The notes: generated by a model not told the origin, from the letters alone. Numbered from the stretch's first letter, positions 26,835 through 37,301 are shown. The stretch is DNA of 64,000 bases from Massilia atriviolacea (GCF_003953935.1 NZ_RXLQ01000008.1:186001-250000); one strand, 5' to 3'. A program made the numbers and translations.

Positions 26835-27779
26835 ATGTCCGATGAAGGCCTGCGCCCGATTATCGTCAAGCGCATCAAAAAGACCGCCGGCGGCCACCAC
26901 GGCGGCGCCTGGAAGATCGCCTACGCCGACTTCGTGACGGCGATGATGGCCTTCTTCCTGCTGATGTGGCTGCTGGGCTCGACCAGCAAGGGCGATCTGA
27001 ACGGCATCTCCGAATTCTTCCAGACCCCGCTGAAGGTGGCGCTGGCGGGCGGCTCGGGCAGCGGCGACAGTTCCTCGATCCTGCAGGGCGGCGGCCAGGA
27101 CCTGTCGCGCCGCACCGGCCAGGTCAAGCGCGGCGACAACCCGGACAAGAAGACCTACGACCTGAAGGCGGCCAAGGCGGTGCTGGAAGCGGCCGAGGCG
27201 GAGCGCCTGAAGACCCTCAAGGCCAAGCTCGAAGCGACCATCGAAGCCAATCCGCTGCTCAAGAAGTACAAGAACCAGCTGCTGCTCGACATCACCAGCG
27301 AAGGCTTGCGGATCCAGATCGTGGACGAATTGAACCGGCCCATGTTCAACCTGGCCAAGGCCGAACTGCAGCCGTATACGCGCGACATCCTGCACGTGAT
27401 CGGCATCGTGCTCAATGAGGTGCCGAACCGGATCGGCCTGTCGGGCCATACCGATTCGACGCCGTACATGAGCGACACCGGTTACAGCAACTGGGAATTG
27501 TCGGCCGACCGCGCGAATGCCTCGCGCCGCGAACTGGTCATCGGCGGCATGAGCGACGCCAAGATCCTGCGCGTGGTGGGGCTGGCCGCGGCGGCGCCGC
27601 TCGACCGCCAGGATCCGTTCAGCGCGGCCAACCGGCGCATCAGCATCATCGTCATGAACAAGCGCACGGAAGAAGCGGTCATGCGCGACGGCGCCTCGAT
27701 GGACGTGCCGGAGCAGCCGGGCGCGGCGCCGGCTGCGCCAGCCGGACAGGCACCGGCGGCACCGAAGGCGGCGCCATGA
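26835..27779 (+). CDS. motB: Flagellar stator protein MotB
   Basis: A 314-residue protein with one membrane helix and the essential proton-binding Asp32 in WKIAYADFVTAMMAFFLLMW. The C-terminal OmpA-like peptidoglycan-binding domain shows IGLSGHTDSTPY and LSADRANASRRELV. The proline/alanine-rich end is low in complexity. It follows motA by 56 bp. Confidence 0.96.
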   Translation: MSDEGLRPIIVKRIKKTAGGHHGGAWKIAYADFVTAMMAFFLLMWLLGSTSKGDLNGISEFFQTPLKVALAGGSGSGDSSSILQGGGQDLSRRTGQVKRGDNPDKKTYDLKAAKAVLEAAEAERLKTLKAKLEATIEANPLLKKYKNQLLLDITSEGLRIQIVDELNRPMFNLAKAELQPYTRDILHVIGIVLNEVPNRIGLSGHTDSTPYMSDTGYSNWELSADRANASRRELVIGGMSDAKILRVVGLAAAAPLDRQDPFSAANRRISIIVMNKRTEEAVMRDGASMDVPEQPGAAPAAPAGQAPAAPKAAP

Positions 27780-27807
27780 TGGCCAGGGAAGATAGGGGAG
27801 AGGGCGT

Positions 27808-28356
27808 ATGACAAGAAAGAAAATACTGGGCTCGCACGTGAAGCGCTTGCTGTCGGGCGTGTCGGATCACGGCAAGAAGCACTTGACGGAAGTCGAAACC
27901 GATCTGCTCCAGACCCATCTGCTGCTGGAAGAGGCCATCGACAAGCTCACCAGCAGCTTCATGGCGATCCACACCGCCGTCGGGGCCCAGCAGGACACCA
28001 TCAACCTGCTGCTGGCCGGCGGCACGCCGAGCGCGGAAGACAGCGCGCGCCTGGGCGCCATGTCGGGCGAGATCGGCGCGCATGTGAATACCGCGATCAC
28101 CAGCATGCAGTTCCAGGACATGACCAGCCAGCTGATCGACCGCACGCTCAAGCGCGTGACCGGCCTGCGCGAATTTCTGGGCACGCTGGGCGCGCACAGC
28201 GCCGACATCGCGCCCGAAACGGGCAGCGAGGAAATCGTCGAACTGCTCGGCAAGGTCAGCATGGCGCTGGCGATCCAGTCGCTCGAATTACGCAGTGTAC
28301 TAAGAAAAGCAGTCAATCAGCAGCATCTGGAAAGTGGTGACATAGAACTGTTTTAA
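27808..28356 (+). CDS. CheZ-motif protein (putative second CheY-P phosphatase)
   Basis: A 182-residue all-helical protein. Residues 101-110 read QFQDMTSQLI and carry the D-x-T-x-Q arrangement (Asp104, Gln108) that forms the active site of CheZ, where the Gln positions water for CheY-P hydrolysis. The rest has only weak resemblance to CheZ. The C-terminus ends in GDIELF, comparable with the acidic-aromatic tail by which CheZ binds CheY. It sits between motB and the first cheY. A true CheZ is encoded at 36554, so this is a divergent paralogue or a related phosphatase. Function inferred. Confidence 0.65.
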   Translation: MTRKKILGSHVKRLLSGVSDHGKKHLTEVETDLLQTHLLLEEAIDKLTSSFMAIHTAVGAQQDTINLLLAGGTPSAEDSARLGAMSGEIGAHVNTAITSMQFQDMTSQLIDRTLKRVTGLREFLGTLGAHSADIAPETGSEEIVELLGKVSMALAIQSLELRSVLRKAVNQQHLESGDIELF

Positions 28357-28417
28357 GGTTCACTCTCGATGATCATGGGCGCTGTGCCCCCCCGATTTAA
28401 AAAAAGCAGGAGCAAAA

Positions 28418-28783
28418 ATGGCTAAAACAATACTCGCAGTCGACGATTCCAGTTCGCTGCGCCAGATGGTGGCATTCAGTCTCAAGGCCGCGGGCTACCT
28501 CGTGGTGGAAGCGGTCGACGGCCAGGACGGGCTCGAAAAAGCCAAGCAGCAAACGGTCGACCTGGTGCTGACCGACCAGAACATGCCGCGCATGGACGGC
28601 CTGTCGCTGATCAAGCTGCTGCGCGGCCTGCCCGCGTACCAGAAGGTGCCGATCCTGATGCTGACCACCGAATCGTCCGACGAAATGAAAACCAAGGGTC
28701 GCGCCGCCGGCGCCAACGGCTGGCTGGTCAAGCCGTTCGACCCGCAGCGCCTGATCGAAGTCGTCAAAAAAGTCATCGGCTGA
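28418..28783 (+). CDS. CheY-like single-domain response regulator
   Basis: A 121-residue receiver domain. The acidic pocket is VDDSS (residues 8-12), phospho-acceptor Asp53 in LTDQNMPRMDG, Thr in LTTES and Lys in VKPFD. A GCAGGAG ribosome-binding site precedes the ATG. It sits directly before cheA and is less like E. coli CheY than the one at 36159, so it may be a phosphate sink or the adaptation-arm regulator of this CheA. Confidence 0.92.
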   Translation: MAKTILAVDDSSSLRQMVAFSLKAAGYLVVEAVDGQDGLEKAKQQTVDLVLTDQNMPRMDGLSLIKLLRGLPAYQKVPILMLTTESSDEMKTKGRAAGANGWLVKPFDPQRLIEVVKKVIG

Positions 28784-28838
28784 TGAAACGGGTGGGAGCA
28801 CGCGCAATGATGCATCGCGAAATTCACGGAGTCCGACC

Positions 28839-31007
28839 ATGACCATCGACATAAGCCAGTTTTTCCAGGTCTTCTTCGATGAAGCCGAAGAACTGCTGGC
28901 CGAAAAAGAGCGTCTGCTGCTGGCCGTCGACGTCGCGTCGCCGGATCCGGAAGACCTGAACGCCATTTTCCGTACCGCCCACTCGATCAAGGGCGGTTCG
29001 TCGACGTTCGGCCTGAACGACATGACCGAGGTGACCCACTTCCTGGAGTCGCTGCTCGACCGCATCCGCAAGGGCGAAATGGCGCTCACCGCCGAACACG
29101 TCGACGCCTTCCTGGCGGCCAAGGACATCCTCAAGATGCAGCTCGACGGCCACCGCAACGGCGCCCACGTCGACCAGGACGCCGTGGCCAATGTGCGCAT
29201 GATGCTGCAGGAGCTCTCGCAGGACGTGGTGCCGGTGGCGGCGCCGCCGGCGCCCTCGTTCGTGCAAAGTTCGATCAAGGCCAATGTCAGCACCGGCGGA
29301 CGGCGCTTCCGCATCGAGATGCCGCATGTCGAACAGCGCGACGTCAATGCGCTGACGGCCGAACTGGGCCTGCTCGGGCGCGTGTCGGTCATGCCGCTGC
29401 CGGGCGACCGTCATGCGATCACCGTCACCACCCACGAGTCGCTGGACGACATCATTGCGATCTGCTCGTTCGTGCTCAACCCCGACGACCTGAAAATCTT
29501 CGAGGCGCCGGCGCTCACGCCCGAACAGCAGATCATCGAAGACCGCGAACGGGCCAAGGTCGAAGACGACATGGGGTACGGCTTCTTCGACCCGATCGAC
29601 GCCCCGGCCCAGGAACAGAGCGACGAGGAGCGCGGCTACGGCTTCTTCCAGCCGATCGAACATATCCGCGCCACGGCCGGCATCGTGGCGCCCGCGAGCA
29701 GCCCTGCGGCCAGCGCCGCGCCGGCGCCGTCGGCGCGCGCCGAGCCACTGGAGATCGGCGAAACGGCCGAGAAAAAAGCCGTCGCCAAGAAGGACGACAA
29801 GCATGCCGCCGCCGGCGCGGAATCGTCCTCGATCCGGGTCTCGATCGAAAAGGTCGACCAGCTGATCAACCTGATCGGCGAACTGGTGATCACCCAGGCC
29901 ATGATCGAGCAGCGCAGCGACGCGCTCGACCCGATGGTGCACGAACGCCTGCTCAATAGCGTCAGCCAGCTCACGCGCAATACGCGCGACCTGCAGGAAG
30001 CGGTCATGTCGATCCGCATGATGCCGATGGACTTTGTGTTTTCGCGCTTTCCGCGCATGGTGCGCGACCTGGCCGCCAAATTGGGCAAGAAGGTCGATTT
30101 CATCACCAACGGCGCCGCCACCGAACTGGACAAGGGCCTGATCGAGCGCATCGTCGACCCGCTCACCCACCTGGTGCGCAACAGTATCGACCACGGCATC
30201 GAAATGCCGGACGCGCGCGCCGCCGCCGGCAAGACCGAAGCGGGGCGCCTGTTCCTCTCGGCCGGCCACCAGGGCGGCAATATCGTGATCGAAGTGTCGG
30301 ACGACGGCGCTGGCCTGAACCGCGAGCGGATCCTGGCCAAGGCGGCCCAGAACGGCCTGGCCGTGAACGACAACATGAGCGACGCCGAGGTCTGGCAGCT
30401 GATCTTCGCGCCGGGTTTCTCGACCGCCGAAATCGTCACCGACGTGTCCGGGCGCGGGGTCGGCATGGATGTCGTCAAGCGCAACATCATGGCCATGGGC
30501 GGCTCGGTCGACATCCGCTCGGCCAAGGGCTTCGGCACCACCATCTCGATTTCGCTGCCGCTCACGCTGGCCATCCTGGACGGCATGTCGATCCGCTGCG
30601 GCGAGGAAGTCTACATCCTGCCGCTCGGCTTCGTGGTCGAGTCGCTGCAGCCGTCGCCGGAAGACATCAAGGAAATTTCGGGGCGCGGCCCGGTGATCAA
30701 GGTGCGCGGCGAATACCTGCCCCTGATCCCGCTGTACCAGATGTTCGACATTCAGCCGCGCTTTACCAATCCGTGCGAAGGGATCGTCGTGATCCTCGAA
30801 TCGGACGGGCGCAAGGCCGGACTGTTCGTGGACGACCTGGTCGGCCAGCAGCAGGTCGTGGTCAAGAACCTCGAATCGAATTACCGCAAGGTGACCGGGA
30901 TTTCCGGCGCCACCATCCTGGGCGATGGCGGCGTCTCGCTGATCCTCGACGTCACGGCCCTGATGCGCTCATCGCGCCAGCTGGCCGACGACGCCATCTT
31001 CTCCTGA
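28839..31007 (+). CDS. cheA: Chemotaxis histidine kinase CheA
   Basis: A 722-residue CheA. The Hpt domain has His48 in FRTAHSIKGGSSTFG. The central region carries two copies of a short GYGFFxPI motif (around residues 246 and 266). The dimerisation domain begins around IRVSIEKVDQLINLIGELVI, the GHKL kinase shows LVRNSIDHGIE (N box), VSDDGAGLNRERI (G1) and GRGVGMDVVKRNI (G2), and the C-terminal CheW-like domain ends the protein. It phosphorylates CheY and CheB in response to receptor signals. Confidence 0.97.
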   Translation: MTIDISQFFQVFFDEAEELLAEKERLLLAVDVASPDPEDLNAIFRTAHSIKGGSSTFGLNDMTEVTHFLESLLDRIRKGEMALTAEHVDAFLAAKDILKMQLDGHRNGAHVDQDAVANVRMMLQELSQDVVPVAAPPAPSFVQSSIKANVSTGGRRFRIEMPHVEQRDVNALTAELGLLGRVSVMPLPGDRHAITVTTHESLDDIIAICSFVLNPDDLKIFEAPALTPEQQIIEDRERAKVEDDMGYGFFDPIDAPAQEQSDEERGYGFFQPIEHIRATAGIVAPASSPAASAAPAPSARAEPLEIGETAEKKAVAKKDDKHAAAGAESSSIRVSIEKVDQLINLIGELVITQAMIEQRSDALDPMVHERLLNSVSQLTRNTRDLQEAVMSIRMMPMDFVFSRFPRMVRDLAAKLGKKVDFITNGAATELDKGLIERIVDPLTHLVRNSIDHGIEMPDARAAAGKTEAGRLFLSAGHQGGNIVIEVSDDGAGLNRERILAKAAQNGLAVNDNMSDAEVWQLIFAPGFSTAEIVTDVSGRGVGMDVVKRNIMAMGGSVDIRSAKGFGTTISISLPLTLAILDGMSIRCGEEVYILPLGFVVESLQPSPEDIKEISGRGPVIKVRGEYLPLIPLYQMFDIQPRFTNPCEGIVVILESDGRKAGLFVDDLVGQQQVVVKNLESNYRKVTGISGATILGDGGVSLILDVTALMRSSRQLADDAIFS

Positions 31008-31038
31008 CCATATTTTCACCACCAGATAGGGATTTATC

Positions 31039-31539
31039 ATGTCAATGACCTCCAACTCCTCCAAGAACGGCGACGTCAAGGACGGCACCGGCAGCGAATT
31101 TTTGGCCTTCACGCTCGGCTCCGAAGAATACGGGATCGACATCCTGAAAGTGCAGGAAATCCGCGGCTACGAAGCGGTCACCCGCATCGCCAACGCGCCC
31201 GAATTCATCAAGGGCGTGATCAACCTGCGCGGCATCATCATTCCGGTGGTGGACATGCGCATCAAGTTCAACCTGGGCACCCCGGTGTACGACCAGTTCA
31301 CGGTCGTCATCATCCTCAACATCGGCGGACGCATCATGGGCATGGTGGTCGACAGCGTGTCGGACGTGACCACGCTCACCCCCGAGCAGATCAAGCCGGC
31401 CCCGGAAATGGGCACCGCCTTCGGTTCCGACTACCTGGTCGGCCTGGGCACCGTGGACGAGCGCATGCTGATCCTGATCGACATCGACAAGCTGATGTCG
31501 TCGGGCGAGATGGGCCTGATCGAAAAACTGGCCGCTTAG
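31039..31539 (+). CDS. cheW: Chemotaxis coupling protein CheW
   Basis: A 166-residue CheW domain. Conserved stretches include [20 protein letters not shown], the [16 protein letters not shown] block and [10 protein letters not shown]. It links receptors to CheA. It starts 31 bp after cheA. The region around its stop (31523-31568) contains three degenerate 15-16-bp repeats (AAACTGGCCGCTTA-like), the last two just beyond the stop codon. Confidence 0.96.
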   Translation: MSMTSNSSKNGDVKDGTGSEFLAFTLGSEEYGIDILKVQEIRGYEAVTRIANAPEFIKGVINLRGIIIPVVDMRIKFNLGTPVYDQFTVVIILNIGGRIMGMVVDSVSDVTTLTPEQIKPAPEMGTAFGSDYLVGLGTVDERMLILIDIDKLMSSGEMGLIEKLAA

Positions 31540-31675
31540 AAACGGGCCGCCTAAAAACTGGCCCCTTAAGACCGACACCGGACCGCAGCCGTCCACGCAT
31601 TGACCGCAACGCCGGAGCGAGCGGCTCGACAGAAGCCGCCGTCCCTGTCCCTACGTAGCATCGAGGAGAGAAAAC

Positions 31676-33385
31676 ATGAATCTGCGCGATTTTAAAATTG
31701 GTACGCGCCTGGCGTTCGGATTCGGCAGTATCCTGCTGATCCTGGTCGCGATGGCGTTGATGGCGAGTGTGCTCAACTCGCGCAACAAGAACAGCCTGAT
31801 GACGGGCCTGGCCAGTTCCAGCGCCCAGAACCTGCACGCGGCCAGCATGAAGAGCGCCATGCTCGAAACCGGCATCGCCATGCGCAATATCGGCCTGCAG
31901 TCCGACGTCGCGCTGATGCAGAAGGAGCAGGACAAGGTCAAGGCCCAGAGCAAGCGCTATGAGGAAGCGCGCGCGCGCCTGCAGGCGACCGGCCTGGATG
32001 AAGCCGAGACCAAGCTGCTGGCCGACATCGCCGCGCTCGACAAGGAAGTCGACGCCGCCTTCAAGGAAGCCATCGGCCAGGTGCTGGCCTTTAACAGCGA
32101 AGGCGCGGCCAAGGTGATCGCCACCCGCATCGACCCGCTCAACCAGCGCACCCTGGACGTGCTCAATAAACTGGTCGACAAGCAGCAGGTCGAAGCCGAC
32201 GACTTCCTGAAAAAATCGGTGGAGGCCGACCAGCGCGTGGGCATGATCATGTTCGTGGTGTGCGCCCTGGCCGTGGCGCTGGGCGTGGTGTGCGCGCTGG
32301 TGATTACCCGTTCGATCGCCATCCCGCTGCTGGGCGCCGTGAGCGTGGCCAAGAAGGTCGCCGCCGGCGAACTGACTTCCGAGATCCGGGTCGAAGGCCA
32401 GGACGAAACCAGCGAGCTGCTGCAGGCGCTCAAAGACATGAACGACAGCCTCTCGAAAACCGTGGGCGACGTGCGCTCGGGGACCGAGATGATCACGGTC
32501 GCCTCGCAGGAAATCGCGTCCGGCAACGCCGACCTGTCCTCGCGCACCGAATCGCAGGCCAGTTCGCTCGAAGAAACCGCCAGCTCGATGGAAGAACTGA
32601 CCTCCACCGTCAAGCAGAATGCCGACAATGCGCGCCAGGCCAACCAGCTGGCCGTGTCGGCGTCGTCGGTGGCCGTCAAGGGCGGCGCCGTGGTGTCGCA
32701 GGTTGTCGATACAATGGGCTCGATCAAGGAAAGCTCGCGCAAGATCGTCGACATCATCGGCGTCATCGACGGCATCGCCTTCCAGACCAACATCCTGGCG
32801 CTGAACGCCGCGGTCGAGGCGGCGCGCGCCGGCGAACAGGGTCGCGGCTTCGCGGTGGTGGCGTCCGAAGTGCGCAACCTGGCGCAGCGCTCGGCCGGTG
32901 CGGCCAAGGAAATCAAGTCGCTGATCGGCGACTCGGTCGACAAGGTCGATGCCGGCAGCAAGCTGGTGGACGAAGCCGGCCAGACCATGGACCTGATCGT
33001 GACCTCGATCAAGCAGGTGGCCGACATCATGGGCGAGATCACCGCCGCCACCCAGGAACAGAGCAACGGCATCGAAGAAGTCAACCAGGCCATCACCCAG
33101 ATGGACGAAATGACGCAGCAGAACGCGGCCCTGGTCGAGGAAGCCGCGGCGGCCGCCGAGAGCATGCAGGAACAGGCGCAGTTGCTGGCCGCCGCCGTGA
33201 GCATCTTCAAGCTCAGCGGCGACGAGCGCAAGGCGCACGTGGCGGCGCCGGTGCGCGCCGCGCCTGCCGCGCCGAAGAGCGTCTCGCGCGCGGTGGTGGC
33301 GGTGGCCAAGCCGGCGCCGGCGGCGCCGCCCAAGCCGAAGAAGGTGCCCGCCTCGGCCCCCGGCGACGACTGGGAAGAGTTTTAA
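31676..33385 (+). CDS. Methyl-accepting chemotaxis protein
   Basis: A 569-residue transmembrane receptor. TM1 is at about 12-32, a periplasmic four-helix-bundle ligand domain follows to about 190, TM2 at about 193-213, then HAMP and the long signalling coiled coil with the hairpin tip [28 protein letters not shown]-like sequence ([20 protein letters not shown]). The C-terminus ends in an Ala/Pro/Lys-rich linker and DDWEEF, matching the xWxxF tether that recruits CheR and CheB. It is the only receptor in the block. The ligand is unknown. Confidence 0.95.
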   Translation: MNLRDFKIGTRLAFGFGSILLILVAMALMASVLNSRNKNSLMTGLASSSAQNLHAASMKSAMLETGIAMRNIGLQSDVALMQKEQDKVKAQSKRYEEARARLQATGLDEAETKLLADIAALDKEVDAAFKEAIGQVLAFNSEGAAKVIATRIDPLNQRTLDVLNKLVDKQQVEADDFLKKSVEADQRVGMIMFVVCALAVALGVVCALVITRSIAIPLLGAVSVAKKVAAGELTSEIRVEGQDETSELLQALKDMNDSLSKTVGDVRSGTEMITVASQEIASGNADLSSRTESQASSLEETASSMEELTSTVKQNADNARQANQLAVSASSVAVKGGAVVSQVVDTMGSIKESSRKIVDIIGVIDGIAFQTNILALNAAVEAARAGEQGRGFAVVASEVRNLAQRSAGAAKEIKSLIGDSVDKVDAGSKLVDEAGQTMDLIVTSIKQVADIMGEITAATQEQSNGIEEVNQAITQMDEMTQQNAALVEEAAAAAESMQEQAQLLAAAVSIFKLSGDERKAHVAAPVRAAPAAPKSVSRAVVAVAKPAPAAPPKPKKVPASAPGDDWEEF

Positions 33386-33440
33386 GCGCGGCGGCCACCG
33401 GGCCGCATGCGCAGTCCAATGAAAAACACAGGGTGAAGCA

Positions 33441-34286
33441 GTGACGCAAACGAAAACCGACACCGTCAAGGAATTCAACTTCACCAAAAGTGATTTTGAG
33501 CGGGTGCGCGCGCTGATCTACCAGCGCGCCGGCATCTCGCTGGCCGACAGCAAGCAGGAAATGGTCTACAGCCGCCTGGCGCGGCGCCTGCGCGCGACCG
33601 GCATCGTCTCGTTCGGGCGCTACCTGGACGACCTGGAAGCGGGGCGCCTGGGCGAGGAATGGGAGTCGTTCACCAACGCCCTGACCACCAACCTGACCTC
33701 CTTTTTCCGCGAAGCGCACCATTTCCCGCTGCTGGCCGAGCATGTGAAGAAGGTGCGCGAGCACCCGATCCAGATCTGGTGCTCGGCCGCGTCGACCGGG
33801 GAAGAACCGTATTCGATCGCCATGACCGTGTGCGAAGCGTTCAACACGCTCACGCCGCCGGTGCAGATCATCGCCACCGACATCGACACCAATGTGCTGG
33901 CCACCGGCGCCCAGGGCGTGTACGCGATCGACCGCATCGACAAGATGGATCCGGAACGCGCCAGGCGCTTTTTCTTGCGCGGCAAGGGCGACCAGGCCGG
34001 CATGGTGCGGGTGCGCCAGGAACTGCGCCAGCTGATCACCTTCAAGCAGCTCAACCTGCTGGGCGACGGCTGGCCGCTCAAGGGCCCGTTCGACGTCATT
34101 TTCTGCCGTAACGTCATGATCTATTTCGACAAGGCGACCCAGCGCAAGATCCTGTCGCGCTTCGTGCCGCTGATGAAGCCCGATGCACTGCTGTTCGCCG
34201 GCCACTCCGAGAATTTTTTGTATGTCTCGGAGTCGCTCAAGCTGCGTGGGAAAACCGTGTACGAACTCGATGGTCGCCGCCCTTGA
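33441..34286 (+). CDS. cheR: Chemotaxis protein methyltransferase CheR
   Basis: A 281-residue CheR with the N-terminal helical domain (FERVRALIYQRAGISLADSK) and the SAM-binding domain marked by WCSAASTGEEPYSIAMTV and CRNVMIYFDKATQRKIL. It methylates receptor glutamates. The receptor encoded upstream has the C-terminal pentapeptide that CheR can bind. Confidence 0.96.
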   Translation: MTQTKTDTVKEFNFTKSDFERVRALIYQRAGISLADSKQEMVYSRLARRLRATGIVSFGRYLDDLEAGRLGEEWESFTNALTTNLTSFFREAHHFPLLAEHVKKVREHPIQIWCSAASTGEEPYSIAMTVCEAFNTLTPPVQIIATDIDTNVLATGAQGVYAIDRIDKMDPERARRFFLRGKGDQAGMVRVRQELRQLITFKQLNLLGDGWPLKGPFDVIFCRNVMIYFDKATQRKILSRFVPLMKPDALLFAGHSENFLYVSESLKLRGKTVYELDGRRP

Positions 34287-34315
34287 CGCGACCCGCACCG
34301 AACTGAGAATTGAAC

Positions 34316-34924
34316 ATGGCTATCGAAATCAAAGAGCAATTCGCAACCAATGTGTATTACGACCGTACCTTCGACTGCGACGCGGCCAAGATCCTGCCGG
34401 GCGAGTACTACTACACGCCCAAGGACATGCTGATCGTGACGGTGCTCGGTTCGTGCGTGTCGGCCTGCATCCGCGACAAGGTCTCGGGCCTGGGCGGCAT
34501 GAACCACTTCATGCTGCCGGACGGCGGCAGCGATCCGAACAGCCCGATCTCGGCCTCGATGCGCTACGGGACCTACGCCATGGAAGTGCTGATCAACGAC
34601 CTGCTCAAGGCCGGCGCGCGGCGCGAGAACATGGAAGCGAAAGTGTTCGGCGGCGGCGCGGTGCTGCGCGGCTTCACCGCGATTAACGTGGGCGAACGCA
34701 ATGCGGCCTTCGTGATGAACTTCCTGAAGACCGAAAAGATGCGCGTGGTGGCCGAAGACCTGAACGACATCTGGCCGCGTAAGGTGTACTTTTTCCCGCG
34801 CACCGGCAAGGTGCTGGTCAAGAAGCTGATGCAGACCCATAACGACACCCTGGCGCGGCGCGAACTCGATTACGCCAGCCGCCTCAAGGTCGAACCGGTG
34901 GGCGGCGAGATCGATCTGTTCTAA
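34316..34924 (+). CDS. cheD: Chemoreceptor glutamine deamidase CheD
   Basis: A 202-residue CheD. The catalytic cysteine lies in VLGSCVSACIRD and the histidine in GLGGMNHFMLP, followed by the GGGAVLRGF segment. It deamidates receptor glutamines before methylation. The ATG at 34316 is preferred; a TTG two codons upstream is possible. It lies between cheR and cheB as in many betaproteobacterial che operons. Confidence 0.95.
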   Translation: MAIEIKEQFATNVYYDRTFDCDAAKILPGEYYYTPKDMLIVTVLGSCVSACIRDKVSGLGGMNHFMLPDGGSDPNSPISASMRYGTYAMEVLINDLLKAGARRENMEAKVFGGGAVLRGFTAINVGERNAAFVMNFLKTEKMRVVAEDLNDIWPRKVYFFPRTGKVLVKKLMQTHNDTLARRELDYASRLKVEPVGGEIDLF

Positions 34925-34953
34925 CCTTCCGTCCTCAATACTGAAAGCCCAAT

Positions 34954-36018
34954 ATGAAGATCAAAGTGTTGATCGTGGACGACTCGGCGCTGATCCGCAG
35001 CGTCATGAGCGAGATCATCTCCAGCCAGCCGGACATGGAAGTGGTGGGCGTGGCGCCCGATCCGCTGGTGGCGCGCGAACTGATCAAGCAGACCAACCCG
35101 GACGTGCTCACGCTCGACGTCGAGATGCCCAAGATGGACGGCCTCGACTTCCTCGAAAAGCTGATGCGCCTGCGCCCGATGCCGGTGGTGATGGTGTCCT
35201 CGCTGACCGAGCGCGGCTCCGAAATCACCATGCGCGCGCTGGAACTGGGCGCGGTCGACTTCGTGACCAAGCCGAAGATCTCGATCCAGAGCGGCATGCG
35301 CGAGTACACCGACCTGATCTCGGACAAGATCCGCGCCGCCTCCAAGGCGCGCATCAAGCCGCGCACCGTCAGCGCCGACAAGGCGGCCGGCGCGCTGCCG
35401 GCCCTGCGCAATCCGCTCACCTCCTCGGAAAAACTGATCATCATCGGCGCCTCCACCGGCGGCACCGAAGCGATCCGCGAATTCCTGATGCAGATGCCGT
35501 CCGACTGCCCCGGCATCCTGATCGCCCAGCATATGCCGGAAGGGTTCACCACCTCGTTCGCGCGCCGTCTCGACACCCTGTGCAAGATCAGCGTGCGCGA
35601 AGCGGCCGGCGACGAGCGCGTCCTGCCCGGGCATGCCTACATCGCGCCCGGCCACTCGCACCTGCTGCTGGCGCGTTCGGGCGCGAACTACATCACGCGC
35701 ATCGAGCAGACCGACCCGGTCAACCGGCACCGGCCGTCGGTCGACGTGCTGTTCCGCTCGGCGGCCCAGGCGGCCGGTAAAAATGCGGTGGGCGTGATCC
35801 TGACCGGCATGGGCAAGGACGGCGCGGCCGGCATGCTCGAAATGAAAACGGCGGGCGCCTACAACTTCGCCCAGGACGAGGCATCGTGCGTGGTGTTCGG
35901 CATGCCGCGCGAAGCGATCGCCATGGGCGGGACCCACGAAGTGGGGGCCTTGAGCGCACTGCCGGGCATGGTCCTTGGCTATCTGGCAACGCATGGCAGC
36001 CGTGCGTTGCGCGTTTGA
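34954..36018 (+). CDS. cheB: Chemotaxis response regulator methylesterase CheB
   Basis: A 354-residue protein. An N-terminal receiver with phospho-acceptor Asp55 ([13 protein letters not shown]) is linked to a methylesterase domain with catalytic Ser167 in [10 protein letters not shown], His in QHMPEGFT and Asp in [10 protein letters not shown]. It removes methyl groups from receptors after phosphorylation by CheA, giving adaptation. Confidence 0.97.
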   Translation: MKIKVLIVDDSALIRSVMSEIISSQPDMEVVGVAPDPLVARELIKQTNPDVLTLDVEMPKMDGLDFLEKLMRLRPMPVVMVSSLTERGSEITMRALELGAVDFVTKPKISIQSGMREYTDLISDKIRAASKARIKPRTVSADKAAGALPALRNPLTSSEKLIIIGASTGGTEAIREFLMQMPSDCPGILIAQHMPEGFTTSFARRLDTLCKISVREAAGDERVLPGHAYIAPGHSHLLLARSGANYITRIEQTDPVNRHRPSVDVLFRSAAQAAGKNAVGVILTGMGKDGAAGMLEMKTAGAYNFAQDEASCVVFGMPREAIAMGGTHEVGALSALPGMVLGYLATHGSRALRV

Positions 36019-36158
36019 TCCGCTTTGGTCCGAATTACTGTCTTTTTGCTGCTCGTTTATTCGCTTCACGGCAACAAAACTGCTATCCTTTAGTCTGCTT
36101 CCGCCCCTTCGGGGAAGTCTGTCAATAACCAGAGTAAGAGAATCAACGGAGTAATTTA

Positions 36159-36557
36159 ATGGCCGATCCAAAGATGCGTTTTTTAGTTGTTGACGATTTC
36201 TCCACGATGCGCCGCATCGTGCGTAATCTGTTGAAAGAACTGGGTTATGCCAACGTCGACGAGGCGGAAGACGGCGTCATGGCGCTGGCCAAGCTGCGCA
36301 GCGAAACATTCGACTTCGTGGTCTCGGACTGGAACATGCCGAATATGGATGGCCTGACCATGCTGCAGAACATCCGCGCCGACCCCGCGCTGGCCAAGCT
36401 GCCGGTGCTGATGGTCACGGCCGAGGCCAAGAAAGAGAACATCATCGCTGCCGCCCAGGCGGGCGCGAACGGCTACGTCGTCAAGCCGTTCACCGCGGCC
36501 ACGCTCGATGAAAAGCTGAACAAGATTTTCGAGAAGCTCGAAAAAAGCGGAGCATGA
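36159..36557 (+). CDS. cheY: Chemotaxis response regulator CheY
   Basis: A 132-residue receiver close to E. coli Che[21 protein letters not shown], phospho-acceptor Asp57 in [23 protein letters not shown] and YVVKPFTA. It carries the excitation signal to the flagellar switch. It overlaps cheZ by 4 bp. The 140-bp gap before it contains a CCCC-TTC-GGGG hairpin (36099-36118) and may hold its own promoter. Confidence 0.96.
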   Translation: MADPKMRFLVVDDFSTMRRIVRNLLKELGYANVDEAEDGVMALAKLRSETFDFVVSDWNMPNMDGLTMLQNIRADPALAKLPVLMVTAEAKKENIIAAAQAGANGYVVKPFTAATLDEKLNKIFEKLEKSGA

Positions 36558-37225
36558 CCATGAGCGAGCACCTCAGCGCAGGCGCGGGCACGTCGGCCGC
36601 AGGCTCGGACGAGCCGGGCGTCCACGACGAGTTCCTCAGCCGGATCGGGCACATGACGCGCGCGCTGCACGAGAGCCTGCGCGGCCTGGGCCTGGACAAG
36701 CTGATCGAAAAAGCCGCCAGCGACATTCCGGATGCGCGCGACCGTCTCGACTACGTCGCGCGGCTGTCGGAACAGGCTGCGCAAAAGGTGCTCACCGCGA
36801 CCGAAGCGGCCGGACCGCTGCAGGACCGGATCGACGGCGACGCGGCCAGCCTGACGGCCGAATGGCAGGCGCTGCTCGACGCGCCGGCCACCAGCGACGC
36901 CGAATGGCGCGCGCTGGCCGCACGCAGCATGGCCGCCATGGCCGAGGCGCGCACGGCCAGCAGCGCCACCAAGGGCTACCTCATGGACATCATGATGGCC
37001 CAGGACTTCCAGGACCTGACCGGGCAGGTGATCACCAAGGTGACCACCATTACCCGCAACCTGGAACAGCAACTGGTGCAGATGCTGGTCGATTTTGCGC
37101 CGGCCGAGGTCAAGCGCGAATACGACAACGGGCTGCTCAATGGCCCGCAGATCGACCCTACCCGGCACGACGTGGTATCGAACCAGGGCCAGGTCGACGA
37201 TCTGCTGGACAGTCTGGGCTTTTAA
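36554..37225 (+). CDS. cheZ: CheY-P phosphatase CheZ
   Basis: A 223-residue CheZ. The catalytic helix has [14 protein letters not shown] with Asp154 and Gln158. The C-terminal CheY-binding tail reads [11 protein letters not shown], nearly identical to that of E. coli. The ATG overlaps the cheY stop, as in enteric cheYZ. Confidence 0.96.
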   Translation: MTMSEHLSAGAGTSAAGSDEPGVHDEFLSRIGHMTRALHESLRGLGLDKLIEKAASDIPDARDRLDYVARLSEQAAQKVLTATEAAGPLQDRIDGDAASLTAEWQALLDAPATSDAEWRALAARSMAAMAEARTASSATKGYLMDIMMAQDFQDLTGQVITKVTTITRNLEQQLVQMLVDFAPAEVKREYDNGLLNGPQIDPTRHDVVSNQGQVDDLLDSLGF

Positions 37226-37301
37226 GCTGGCTGGCATTTTTCAGCTGGCGGCGGGGCGCATTGCCCCGCTTTCGCATGGCATTACCTAAACGACCCATAC
37301 A

